Assembly (NCBI RefSeq): GCF_900111765.1
Contig: NZ_FOIB01000006.1
Coordinates: forward strand, 657,711 to 721,710
Length of the DNA: 64,000 nt
Source: Myxococcus fulvus
Lineage (GTDB): Bacteria > Myxococcota > Myxococcia > Myxococcales > Myxococcaceae
Direction of reading: 5' to 3'
Under the pieces are notes generated by a model. It was not told the origin of the DNA, did not search any database, and was given only the letters and a program-made list of their open reading frames with translations. Positions 20,769-29,294 of the stretch are shown piece by piece. Both the position numbers and the translations under genes were made by a program. How positions within the stretch are numbered: the stretch's first letter is position 1; each line of letters opens with the position of its first letter.

Positions 20769-20789
20769 GTCCGGACGGGTTTTCCGGAC
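20769..20789. terminator. Hairpin after the MazG-VOC gene
   Basis: GTCCGGA / TCCGGAC, a perfect 7-bp stem with a 7-base loop, lies about 35 bp past the minus-strand stop of the MazG fusion gene. It is the better terminator candidate of the two in this gap. Confidence 0.45.
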
Positions 20790-20822
20790 TCCGGACGCGA
20801 TCAGAGGGCTTCGGCGGAGGAA

Positions 20823-21998
20823 TCACCCAGCCTGGGTGGTGTATTCCCACACCAGCCCGGCGGGGTCCCGGAAGGTCAGCCGCCCGGCCCCCACTTCGAG
20901 GACGGCGCCCGGCGAGGTCTGCTCCACCTTCCGGCGGATCATCGCCACCGCGTGTTCGGAAGGCGCCTCCAGGGTGAGGGTGACCCCCGGGGCTGGCGTC
21001 TTCGCGCGCTGGAAGACGAGCCGGATGGATCCGCTCTCGTAGCGGATCTGGTCCGCCGGGACGCGGGGCGGGATGATCCACCCGAGCGCGGCCGCCAGCG
21101 GCGTCCAGAAGGCGGCCTGGGCCTCCAGATTCACCACGCCCAGGCGCAGGGTGGAGAGAGAGGCGCGGGGCAGGGTGGTGGGGGGCGGGAGGGTCTTCTC
21201 CTGTGCCTTGGCCGTCTGCCAGTGGCGCTCCATGTGCTCCAGGGATGCGCCGCCGAAGGGGACCCCCTCGGCCCGGAGCGCGGCCTCGATGTGCTGGAAG
21301 CGCCGGGTGAACCGGAGGCTCGCCAGGCGCAGGGCGTCCTCGGCGGGGGTCTTCACGAAGCGCGCGAGGTTGGCGAGCGAGAAGAGGACGTCGCCCAGCT
21401 CGTGCTCGATGGCGGCCTTGTCCCCGGAGGCGATGGCCTCGTCCAGTTCGGCCAGCTCCTCGGCCAGCTTGCCGCGCACCCCGGCCAGGTCCGGCCAGTC
21501 GAAGCCGATGCGGCTGGCCTTCTCGGTGAGCCGCTCGGCGCGCAGCAGGGCGGGCGCGGCGGAGGGGACGCCGTCCAGGACGGAGCCCTCGCTGCCCGTC
21601 TTCTTCTTGCGCTCCTCGGCCTTGAGCTTCGCCCAGTTGGCCAGCACCTGCTCGGAGCCGTCCACGCGCTGCTCGCCGAAGACGTGGGGGTGGCGGCGGG
21701 TGAGCTTGTCGCTGATGGCCCGGCTGACGTCGGCCATGGTGAACTCTCCCCGCTCGGCGGCGAGCTGGGCGTGGAAGACAATCTGGAAGAGCAGGTCTCC
21801 CAGCTCCTCGCACAGCGGGTGCCAGGGGCCGCCCTCGGTGACGCGGTCCATCTCGTCCAGGACCTCGAAGGCCTCCTCGAGGAGGTAGGGCCGCAGCGTG
21901 CCCAGCGTCTGCTCCCTGTCCCAGGGGCAGCCGTCCGGGGCCCGCAGCCGTCGCATGATGTCCACCAGACGTTCCAGCTCGGTCCCGGGGGTCCCCAT
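20823..21998 (-). CDS. mazG: MazG nucleotide pyrophosphohydrolase fused to a VOC (glyoxalase-like) domain
   Basis: MazG hydrolyses NTPs to NMP and PPi (house-cleaning; in some bacteria it lowers ppGpp). Residues about 1-270 form a complete tandem MazG: the first unit has CPWDREQTLGTLRPYLLEEAFEV and EELGDLLFQIVFHAQ, the second EELAELDEA and HELGDVLFSLANLAR, with RRFQHIE after it. Residues about 285-391 then form a second domain (STLRLGVVNLEAQAAFWTPLAAALGW ... FRDPAGLVWEYTT) with the beta-alpha-beta pattern of VOC/glyoxalase-like proteins. ATG 21998 is preferred to GTG 22007 because the latter abuts the GGGAGG site. The fusion is unusual; the VOC substrate is unknown. Confidence 0.88.
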   Translation of the reverse strand: MGTPGTELERLVDIMRRLRAPDGCPWDREQTLGTLRPYLLEEAFEVLDEMDRVTEGGPWHPLCEELGDLLFQIVFHAQLAAERGEFTMADVSRAISDKLTRRHPHVFGEQRVDGSEQVLANWAKLKAEERKKKTGSEGSVLDGVPSAAPALLRAERLTEKASRIGFDWPDLAGVRGKLAEELAELDEAIASGDKAAIEHELGDVLFSLANLARFVKTPAEDALRLASLRFTRRFQHIEAALRAEGVPFGGASLEHMERHWQTAKAQEKTLPPPTTLPRASLSTLRLGVVNLEAQAAFWTPLAAALGWIIPPRVPADQIRYESGSIRLVFQRAKTPAPGVTLTLEAPSEHAVAMIRRKVEQTSPGAVLEVGAGRLTFRDPAGLVWEYTTQAG

Positions 21999-22111
21999 GT
22001 CGTTCACGCCTCCCTCGCGCGGGGCCGTCCCGCGACATGCCGTCCCTGTAACACGCGGCCCTGGCCGGCCGTCCCGGAAAGCCGGTCCTGACCGGGCAGG
22101 TGGCGTTGTCT

Positions 22112-22140
22112 TTCGTGGTTCGGCCCGGCTCGCCTATCAT
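22112..22140 (+). promoter_or_regulatory. Candidate promoter for the TPR membrane-protein gene
   Basis: TTCGTG at 22112-22117, 17-bp spacer, TATCAT at 22135-22140. The -10 matches consensus at 5/6 positions and ends eleven bases before the ATG at 22152, implying a very short leader. Confidence 0.4.
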
Positions 22141-22151
22141 CCGAGCCCTGG

Positions 22152-24335
22152 ATGATCCGCTTCCTGCTTCCCTCCCTCCTCCTCTCGGGCCTGCTGCTCC
22201 TGTCCCCTGCGTCGGCCCTCGCGCAGCTCGAGGCGCCCACGCGCCTCCAGGAGGTGGATCCAGGCCCGCTCGAGCCCGACCTCCAGGATGAGTCCTACGA
22301 CGCCTCCGGGCCCGAGGACGACACTCCCGTCGAGGACGGGGAACTCGAAGTCGACGACGAGCAGGATTCCGCCTCCCGGCGTCCGGGACGGGGCGAGAAG
22401 GTCAAGGCGCCCCCCACGCGCGCCGCCACGCCCACCCCGCCCGTCGTCGAGCCCGCGCCGCCCCCCGTCATCGTGCCCCGGCCCGTGCTGAGCCCCGTCC
22501 TGACGCCTCGGGTGTCGGACGAGGAGGTGCTCGCCGTGTGGGACCGCTGGCGGCAGGCGCGCGCGACGAACGACGTCGGCACGGCCGAGAAGGCGCAGCA
22601 GGAGCTGGTGACGCTCAAGCAGGAGCTGCTCGCCGCGGACCTGGAGCCCATCAGCGTCGGCTTCCTGCGTGAGTCCGACGTGCGGCGTCGGGCCGGGGAC
22701 ATGGGCGGCGCGGTGCGGCTGGCCCGGCTCGCGGTGGAGCTGTCGCCCCGGCTCCCGCTCGCGCACTTCGAGCTCGCGGAGCTCTATGCCCAGGAGGACT
22801 TCACCGCCGTGGGCCGGGTGCTGGGCGAGCTTCGCGCCGCCTTCCTGGCCATCGCGTTGGATCCCCGCTACCGGGGGCCGGCGCTGGCGGACCTGGGCTC
22901 GCTGTTGCTCCTGGCCTGGTCGGCGACGGCCGTGCTCTTCGTCGCGCTGCTCTTCCTGCGGCGCGTGCGCTACGCGCTGCACGACTTCCACCACCTGCTG
23001 CCGCGAGCCGTCGCGCGCTGGCAGTCGGCGCTGCTCGGGGTGCTGCTGCTCGGGCTGCCGCTGACGCTGCCGTGGGGGCTGGTGCCCCGGCTGCTGGTGC
23101 TGCTCGCCGTGGTGGCGGCGTACCTGACGAACCGGGAGCGCGTCGTCTCCGCCGTGCTGGTGGCGGGGCTCGGCCTGACGCCGCTCGCGGCGGGGCAGCT
23201 CACGCGGGTGACGGCCTTCGCTGGCACGCCCGCGGAGGACGTCTATCTGTTGGAGCGCGGAGGCCTGTCCGCCGAGGGCGCCGTGGCCCGCGTCAAGGCG
23301 CGGCACGAGTCGCGCGCGGCCACCTTCGCGGAGCTCAACGCGCTGGGGCACTACGAGTCGCGCCGCGGCCTGTTGGAGGACGCCCGCACGCACTTCAAGG
23401 CGGCCTCGGCCGTGCGCAGCGGGGATGCGCGCCTGTTGACCCGTTTCGGCAATGCGCTGGTGGGGCTGGGGGACGTGGACGGCGCCGCGCAGCTCTACGT
23501 GCAGGCCTCGCAGGCCGACCCGAGGATGGCCGCGCCCCACTACAACCTGGCGCAGCTCCACCGCCGGCGGGCCAAGACGCTGCCCGACTCGGAGGTGGGC
23601 AAGGAGCTGGACCGCGCGGCCACGGCGACCGCGTCCGCGCAGGCGCTGGATGGCGAGCTGCTCCGCCGCGAGCCCCCTCCGGATGACCGCCTGCTCTTGA
23701 ACCTCTTGACGCTCGCGCCCACGGTGCCGGCGTCGGAGTGGCTGTCGCTGGCGGACGGCTCGGAGGCGGGGCGGCGGGTGGAGGCGCAGCTGTCGCGCTG
23801 GGTGTTGCCGGGCGTGGCGCCGGGGCCGGTGTCCTGGCTGCTCCCCGCCGGAGTGGCGGGGCTGCTGGTGCTCTGGGGGCTGGCGGCGCGGCGACTGAAG
23901 GCCGCGAAGGTGTGCGAGCGCTGCGGCCGTCCGGTGTGCACGCGGTGCGACCCGGAGCTGGGCGTGGGCAGCACCCAGTGTGGCCAGTGCGTGAATGTCT
24001 TCAGCCGCCGGGGCCTGGTTCCCCAGCAGCTGCGTCAGCGCAAGGCGGATGAGGTGCAGCGTCACCAGGCCTGGGTGGGGCGGGTGGCGTACGCGGTGGG
24101 CACGCTCCTGTCCGGCGCGGGCCACGTCTTCTCCGGGAGCACGGTGCGCGGGGCGCTGTACGCCTTCCTGTTCCTCTTCGCGCTGGCAGCCTCGCTGCTG
24201 TACCGGGGCCTGGTGCGCGCGCCGTACGCGGACGCGCCGCTGTACCTCAAGCTGGTGCCGGCGGTGCTGCTGCTGGTGGGCATCCACCTGATGTCGCTGC
24301 GAGGCCTCGTCCGGCTGCGCAGGGGAGAGGAGTAG
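22152..24335 (+). CDS. TPR and zinc-ribbon multi-TM membrane protein
   Basis: This 727-residue protein has no clear named family. In order it shows a signal peptide (LLLSGLLLLSPASALAQ), an acidic and Pro-rich linker (about residues 30-120), a helical region, and two membrane segments around 255-275 and 295-350. TPR-like repeats follow (NALGHYESRRGLLEDARTHFKAA, GNALVGLGDVDGAAQLYVQA, AAPHYNLAQLHRR; about 395-480), then another TM near 560. A zinc ribbon near residues 590-620 has CERCGRPVC..C and CGQC. Two C-terminal TMs end the protein. The ribbon-TPR mix suggests a scaffolding role. It is followed two bases later by the PATAN gene, so they form an operon. Confidence 0.75.
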   Translation: MIRFLLPSLLLSGLLLLSPASALAQLEAPTRLQEVDPGPLEPDLQDESYDASGPEDDTPVEDGELEVDDEQDSASRRPGRGEKVKAPPTRAATPTPPVVEPAPPPVIVPRPVLSPVLTPRVSDEEVLAVWDRWRQARATNDVGTAEKAQQELVTLKQELLAADLEPISVGFLRESDVRRRAGDMGGAVRLARLAVELSPRLPLAHFELAELYAQEDFTAVGRVLGELRAAFLAIALDPRYRGPALADLGSLLLLAWSATAVLFVALLFLRRVRYALHDFHHLLPRAVARWQSALLGVLLLGLPLTLPWGLVPRLLVLLAVVAAYLTNRERVVSAVLVAGLGLTPLAAGQLTRVTAFAGTPAEDVYLLERGGLSAEGAVARVKARHESRAATFAELNALGHYESRRGLLEDARTHFKAASAVRSGDARLLTRFGNALVGLGDVDGAAQLYVQASQADPRMAAPHYNLAQLHRRRAKTLPDSEVGKELDRAATATASAQALDGELLRREPPPDDRLLLNLLTLAPTVPASEWLSLADGSEAGRRVEAQLSRWVLPGVAPGPVSWLLPAGVAGLLVLWGLAARRLKAAKVCERCGRPVCTRCDPELGVGSTQCGQCVNVFSRRGLVPQQLRQRKADEVQRHQAWVGRVAYAVGTLLSGAGHVFSGSTVRGALYAFLFLFALAASLLYRGLVRAPYADAPLYLKLVPAVLLLVGIHLMSLRGLVRLRRGEE

Positions 24336-24337
24336 CC

Positions 24338-25459
24338 ATGTCCCTGAAGGGAACGCTCAAGGACTTCGGCATCGGCGACATCCTCCAGCTCATCGGCCAG
24401 CAGCAGAAGACGGGCTCGCTGCAGCTGGAGAACAAGGACCAGGAGGTCCGCATCGGCTTCCGGGACGGCCACATCATCAAGGTCGAGAGCGTCACCCGGA
24501 AGCGCAAGGACCTCATCGGCGCCATGCTGGTGCGCGCCGAACTCATCACCGAGACGCAGCTGGAGGCGGCGCTGGAGACGCAGCGGCGCACCCTGAAGCG
24601 GCTGGGTGACGTGCTCGTCTCCAGCCAGGCGCTCACCACCGAGCGCTTCCAGTCGATGATGCAGCTGCAGGCCACGGAGACGCTCTACCGCCTCTTCACG
24701 TGGAAGGCCGGCACCTACGAGTTCATCCAGGAGCCGGTGGAGCCCGACGCCGAGGCCATCCGCCCCCTGCGCGCCGAGACGGTGCTCATGGAGGGCTTCC
24801 GGATGGTGGATGAGTGGCCCGTCATCCGGAAGTCCATCCACCGCGACGACCTCTCCTTCGAGCGGCTCAAGGCGCTGCCCCCGCCCCGCGAGGGCGAGGA
24901 GGGCGGCGAGCTGGGCGTCATCGCGGGCACCGAGCGCCGCGTGTACGACGAAATCGCGCCTGGGCGCGATTTGCGCAAGCTGGTGGATGTCTGCTGCCTG
25001 GGCGAGTTCGAGACCTGCAAGGCGCTGCACAACCTGGTGAAGGGCGAGTACGTCCGGGTCATCCACCCCGAGGGCGCCCGGGCTCCGGCCCCAGGCGACG
25101 AGCGGCTGCTCTCACGGCTGGTGGGCGCGGTGGGGCGCGTCGTGGCCACCATGCTGGTGCTGGCGGTGCTGGGGGTGGTCGTCTTCCGGGTGGCGCTCTC
25201 CGATTCGGAGCGCACGCGCGGGGCCACGGCGTTCGCGGACGCGGCGGCCCAGCGTCATGTTTCCGATGCCCAACGCGTCCGCATCGAGGCCGCGCTCGAA
25301 GTGTTCCGTCTGGAACGGGGTGAGTTGCCGGAGCGGTTGGATGCTTTGGTCCAGGCTGGATTGTTGAGCTCGGAGGAACTCAGATACCCCTGGCGGGAGG
25401 AGTACTACTACCGACGGCTGGCCGCTCGGCGGTTCGTCCTCCTGCCGCCCTTGCGCTAG
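24338..25459 (+). CDS. DUF4388 (PATAN) protein with C-terminal TM and pseudopilin-like tail
   Basis: The N-terminal about 110 residues are a DUF4388/PATAN domain (MSLKGTLKDFGIGDILQLIG, then TGSLQLEN and IGFRDGHIIKVES), a module common in delta-proteobacterial signalling and gliding proteins. A second helical region with a LGDVLVSSQALT motif and a KAGTYEFIQEP segment follows. Near residue 265-285 is one membrane helix (VATMLVLAVLGVVVF). The tail, with ALEVFRLERGELPERLDALV and YPWREEYYYRR, resembles the C-terminal part of type II secretion major pseudopilin GspG. GAGAGGAG precedes the ATG. The function is unknown; the partner is probably the upstream TPR protein. Confidence 0.75.
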   Translation: MSLKGTLKDFGIGDILQLIGQQQKTGSLQLENKDQEVRIGFRDGHIIKVESVTRKRKDLIGAMLVRAELITETQLEAALETQRRTLKRLGDVLVSSQALTTERFQSMMQLQATETLYRLFTWKAGTYEFIQEPVEPDAEAIRPLRAETVLMEGFRMVDEWPVIRKSIHRDDLSFERLKALPPPREGEEGGELGVIAGTERRVYDEIAPGRDLRKLVDVCCLGEFETCKALHNLVKGEYVRVIHPEGARAPAPGDERLLSRLVGAVGRVVATMLVLAVLGVVVFRVALSDSERTRGATAFADAAAQRHVSDAQRVRIEAALEVFRLERGELPERLDALVQAGLLSSEELRYPWREEYYYRRLAARRFVLLPPLR

Positions 25460-25541
25460 CCTCTGCGTGAAGTCGTCTTTCGGAGCCGGGGGGGCGGCGT
25501 TACGTTGAAGACAACTGGTACCGACCGAGGAACGACCCGCA

Positions 25542-26636
25542 TTGCGAAACCCCGCCACGTTGGAAGCGCCCGCAGCCGCCGTCACCGCCTCCTCCGCCAA
25601 GGTGGACGTCCGTGACAACGAGACGGCCCTGGCGCTGTGCGGCAACCAGAACGAAAACCTCAAACTGATGGAGCGACGCCTCGGGGTCCGTGTGGGACAA
25701 CGGGGGACGGAGTTCCACCTGTCCGGCCCGTCCGACGCGGTGGCCTTCACGGTGCGCCTCCTGGAGAATCTGGAGGGGATGATCCGCGCCGGTCGCCCCA
25801 TCTACCGTGAGGACGTGGAGCAGGGCATCAAGGTGCTCGGCCGCGGCGCGGAGTCGCTGCAGGAGGTCATGCTCGGCCCGGTCCTCAAGAGCTCCGGGAA
25901 CCGGCAGATCGCGCCCAAGAGCATCGCCCAGAAGCGCTACGTGGACGCCATCCGCGCCCACGACATCGTCTTCGGCATCGGCCCCGCCGGTACGGGCAAG
26001 ACGTACCTGGCCATGGCCATGGCGGTGGCCTTCCTCCAGGAGCGCAAGGTCAAGCGCATCATCCTCGCGCGCCCCGCGGTGGAGGCAGGGGAGAAGCTCG
26101 GCTTCCTTCCGGGCGACCTGCAGGAGAAGGTGAACCCGTACCTGCGGCCGCTCTACGACGCGCTCCACGACATGATGGCCGCCGAGCGGGCGGCGCACCT
26201 GGTGGAGGAGGGCGTGGTGGAGGTGGCTCCGCTGGCGTTCATGCGCGGCCGCACCCTCAACGACGCCTTCGTCATCCTCGACGAGGCGCAGAACACCACC
26301 GTGGAGCAGATGAAGATGTTCCTGACGCGCCTGGGCTACAACAGCAAGGCCGTCATCACCGGCGACGTGACGCAGGTGGACCTCCCCACCGGGAAGCTGT
26401 CCGGCCTGAACCACGCCCGCGCGGTGCTCAAGAACATCGACGGCATCCACTTCGCGGAGTTCTCGGACGTGGACGTCGTGCGCCACCCGCTCGTCCAGGA
26501 GGTCATCCGCGCGTACGACAGGGCGGAGCTGGCGCAGCAGAAGGCCCACGCCGGCCGCGAGGCCGCCCCGGCCACGGCTTCCACCTCGGAGTCCGCTCCC
26601 CTGGTCGCCATTCCGCCGGAGGCCGCCGTCGGCTGA
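25542..26636 (+). CDS. phoH: PhoH-family ATPase
   Basis: PhoH/YbeZ-type ATPases act with YbeY in RNA metabolism and ribosome quality control. The 364-residue protein has an N-terminal KH-like part (LKLMERRLGVRVGQRGTEFHLSG reads as a nucleic-acid-binding module). Its P-loop core has Walker A GPAGTGKT at residues 147-154 and Walker B FVILDEAQN near 245. The start is TTG 25542, with GAGGAA nine bases upstream; the next in-frame ATG is inside the conserved domain. A disordered Ala-rich tail follows residue 330. It leads a phoH - HD hydrolase - ybeY series, the classic order. Confidence 0.93.
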   Translation: MRNPATLEAPAAAVTASSAKVDVRDNETALALCGNQNENLKLMERRLGVRVGQRGTEFHLSGPSDAVAFTVRLLENLEGMIRAGRPIYREDVEQGIKVLGRGAESLQEVMLGPVLKSSGNRQIAPKSIAQKRYVDAIRAHDIVFGIGPAGTGKTYLAMAMAVAFLQERKVKRIILARPAVEAGEKLGFLPGDLQEKVNPYLRPLYDALHDMMAAERAAHLVEEGVVEVAPLAFMRGRTLNDAFVILDEAQNTTVEQMKMFLTRLGYNSKAVITGDVTQVDLPTGKLSGLNHARAVLKNIDGIHFAEFSDVDVVRHPLVQEVIRAYDRAELAQQKAHAGREAAPATASTSESAPLVAIPPEAAVG

Positions 26637-26770
26637 GCACCTGTCGAGGCTTACGTATGCCCACCCGCGCCTACCCTGGCGGGCGGGCATTCGTATTTCC
26701 GGCCCCGTGAATATTCCGGGACGCTGCGGCCTTGATGGAGCCACGGCCCCTATCTAGGGTGAGGACCTCC

Positions 26771-29272
26771 ATGGACGAACCGGAACCGCAGCACCCCGCG
26801 CCCAGTCCGTTGGACGCGCTCGCAGCACGCTTTGGCCTGGGCCGAGGCGTGTGGGGGCGGCGTGCGGTCCAGGTGTTCCTCCTGCTCCTCGTGTCGGTGG
26901 GGGCGGGCTTCGTCATCTCCCCCGGGCTGTACAGCCAGCAGATCCCCGCCCTCTCCGAGGAGAACCTCGGCAAGCCCTTCCGGGCCAGCTCCCCCGCCGG
27001 CTTCAAGGCCGCGCGCGATTACGAGGTCGTCCACCGCGCCATGACGGCCCAGCGGCGCCAGGAGGCCCGCTCCGCCGTCAAGCCTGTCTACGACTTGAAC
27101 CCGGCCGTGGTGGGACATCTGCGCACCGTGGTGCGCGCGTCCTTCGCGACCATGCGCCAGCGGCTCGCGGAGCTGGCCGAGGCCCAGTCGGAGCTCGAGC
27201 CGGAGGAGGGCGCCGCCCAGAAGAAGTCGCGCAAGGCCCCCGTGCTGACGCCCGAGCAGGTGGAGCGTGAGCGCCGGACGCGCGAGGAGATGCAGGCGGA
27301 GCTGCAGGAGCTGCTCTTCGGCCAGCGCGACGCGGGGCTGGAGACGGAGGACTTCCAGGCGCTCTACGCGAAGGGGTTCTCGGACGAGGTGGAGACGGCC
27401 ACCCTGTTGCTGCTGGAGCGGGCGTACCGCTCCGAGCAGGGCCCGGTGAATGTGGCGGGCTCCCGGGAGGAGCTGGCGCGCGAGGCGCCCCAGGGCCTCA
27501 CCGTGCGGGACGTGGTGAACAAGGGCGAGGAGACCCTGCCCAACGGCGCGCCGCAGGTGGCGGACATCCGCGAGGCGCACCAGGAGATGGAACGTTTCGC
27601 GTCCATCCCCGGCAACCTCCTGCCGGACGCGCCCGGTGTGCAGCGCCGCGCGGTGCTGCGGCTGGCCAAGCGGCTGGTGCGCGCCAACCTCACCATCAAC
27701 ATCGCGGAGACGGACGCGCGCCGGCACCAGGCCGCGCAGGCGGTGAAGGACGCCGTCATCTCCATCAAGAAGGGCCAGCGCGTCATCGGCGACGGCGAGC
27801 TGGTGAACGAGGGACACCTGGTGGTGCTGCGCGGCATGCGCGCGGAGACGGACCGGCTGGACCTGGTGCAGGTGCAGCTGGGCGGCACGGGGCTGGTGGC
27901 CCTGCTGGTGGTCGCCTCGTACTTCTTCTGCATCACGGCGTTCCGCCGCTTCCGGCCCACCCGCAAGGACGGCGTCCTGTTGGGGGTGCTGCTGGTGGGC
28001 ACGCTGGCGCTCTTGCAGCTCTGGGTGTCCATCGCGGACGCCATCCAGGACCGGTACACGGCGCTGCCGATTGAGGCGCTCTACTACGTGTTCCCGGTGG
28101 CCGCGGGCGCCATGCTGGTGCGCTTCATCCTCACGCAGGAGCTGGCGCTCTTCTTCGCCATGGTGTTCGCGTGCCTGGCGGGCGTGATGCTGGGCAACTC
28201 GCTGGCGTTCGGCATCTACACGCTGGTGGGCTCGCTGGTGGCGGCCGACCGCATCGTCCGGGCGAAGGACCGCGTGGGCATCTTCCGCGCGGGGCTCGTC
28301 ACCGGCGCGGCCAACACGGTGGCCGTGCTGTTCCTGTTCCTCGTCGAGGGCAAGGGCCTGACGGCCGACACGGCCATCACCGCGCTGAGCGCGTTCATCG
28401 GCTCGTCGCTCGCGGTGCCGGTGATGGTGATGGCGCTCACGCCGCTCATCGAGATGACGTTCGGCTACGCGTCGGACATCAAGCTCTTGGAGCTGGCGAA
28501 CCTCAACCACCCGGCGCTCAAGGAGCTCATCGTCCAGGCGCCCGGCACGTACCACCACTCCATCATCATCGGCACGCTGGTGGAGAACGCGGCGGAGACC
28601 ATCGGCGCCAATCCGCTGCTGGCGCGCTCGTGCGCGTACTACCACGACATCGGCAAGGGTCGGAATCCGCTCTACTTCGGTGAGAACCAGAAGGGCGAGA
28701 ACCGCCACGACTCGCTGGCCCCCGCGATGAGCGCCGTCATCATCAAGCGCCACGTGACAGAAGGGCTGGAGATGGCGCGCCAGTACCGGCTGCCCAAGCT
28801 GGTGGCGGACGCGATTCCGCAGCACCACGGCACGCGCACGGTGGGCTATTTCTACCACAAGGCCTTGAAGGAGCAGGAGGGCAAGGAAGGCGCGCCCCCC
28901 ATCGACGAGAGCATCTACCGCTACCCGGGACCGAAGCCCCAGTTCCGCGAGGCGGCGCTGGTGATGATCGCCGACGCGGTGGAGGCCTCGACGCGCTCCA
29001 TGGCGGAGCCCACCACGCCCAAGCTCCAGGGCCAGCTGCAGAAGATCATCAACCTCATCTTCTCCGAGGGGCAGCTCGACGAGTGCGACTTGACGTTGAA
29101 GGACCTGAACCTCATCTCCCAGTCCTTCCTGCACACGCTCGAGGGCATCTACCACACGCGTCCGGTGTATCCGGCCGGCGCGGTGGGAGGCGGCAAGGCG
29201 CCGCCGCTGGTGGTGGCGGGGGGCAAGGCCGTGGAGTCCAAGGACAAGGCACGCTCGGCGGGGGCTTCGTGA
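26771..29272 (+). CDS. 7TM receptor-type HD hydrolase (PgpH/YqfF family)
   Basis: Proteins of this family (PgpH in Listeria) hydrolyse cyclic di-AMP. The 833-residue protein has an N-terminal TM, a large extracytoplasmic 7TMR-HDED-type domain (about residues 55-370), seven predicted TMs (about 375-590), then a cytoplasmic HD domain. The HD domain has HHSIIIGTLVE, the metal-binding YHDIGKGRNP and IIKRHVTEG, and AIPQHHGTR. All HD metal ligands appear present. ATG 26771 has GAGG six bases upstream and is preferred to TTG 26732. It sits between phoH and ybeY. Substrate assignment to c-di-AMP is by family only. Confidence 0.9.
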   Translation: MDEPEPQHPAPSPLDALAARFGLGRGVWGRRAVQVFLLLLVSVGAGFVISPGLYSQQIPALSEENLGKPFRASSPAGFKAARDYEVVHRAMTAQRRQEARSAVKPVYDLNPAVVGHLRTVVRASFATMRQRLAELAEAQSELEPEEGAAQKKSRKAPVLTPEQVERERRTREEMQAELQELLFGQRDAGLETEDFQALYAKGFSDEVETATLLLLERAYRSEQGPVNVAGSREELAREAPQGLTVRDVVNKGEETLPNGAPQVADIREAHQEMERFASIPGNLLPDAPGVQRRAVLRLAKRLVRANLTINIAETDARRHQAAQAVKDAVISIKKGQRVIGDGELVNEGHLVVLRGMRAETDRLDLVQVQLGGTGLVALLVVASYFFCITAFRRFRPTRKDGVLLGVLLVGTLALLQLWVSIADAIQDRYTALPIEALYYVFPVAAGAMLVRFILTQELALFFAMVFACLAGVMLGNSLAFGIYTLVGSLVAADRIVRAKDRVGIFRAGLVTGAANTVAVLFLFLVEGKGLTADTAITALSAFIGSSLAVPVMVMALTPLIEMTFGYASDIKLLELANLNHPALKELIVQAPGTYHHSIIIGTLVENAAETIGANPLLARSCAYYHDIGKGRNPLYFGENQKGENRHDSLAPAMSAVIIKRHVTEGLEMARQYRLPKLVADAIPQHHGTRTVGYFYHKALKEQEGKEGAPPIDESIYRYPGPKPQFREAALVMIADAVEASTRSMAEPTTPKLQGQLQKIINLIFSEGQLDECDLTLKDLNLISQSFLHTLEGIYHTRPVYPAGAVGGGKAPPLVVAGGKAVESKDKARSAGAS

Positions 29273-29294
29273 CAGGGGTGCGAGGAGTGACGGC

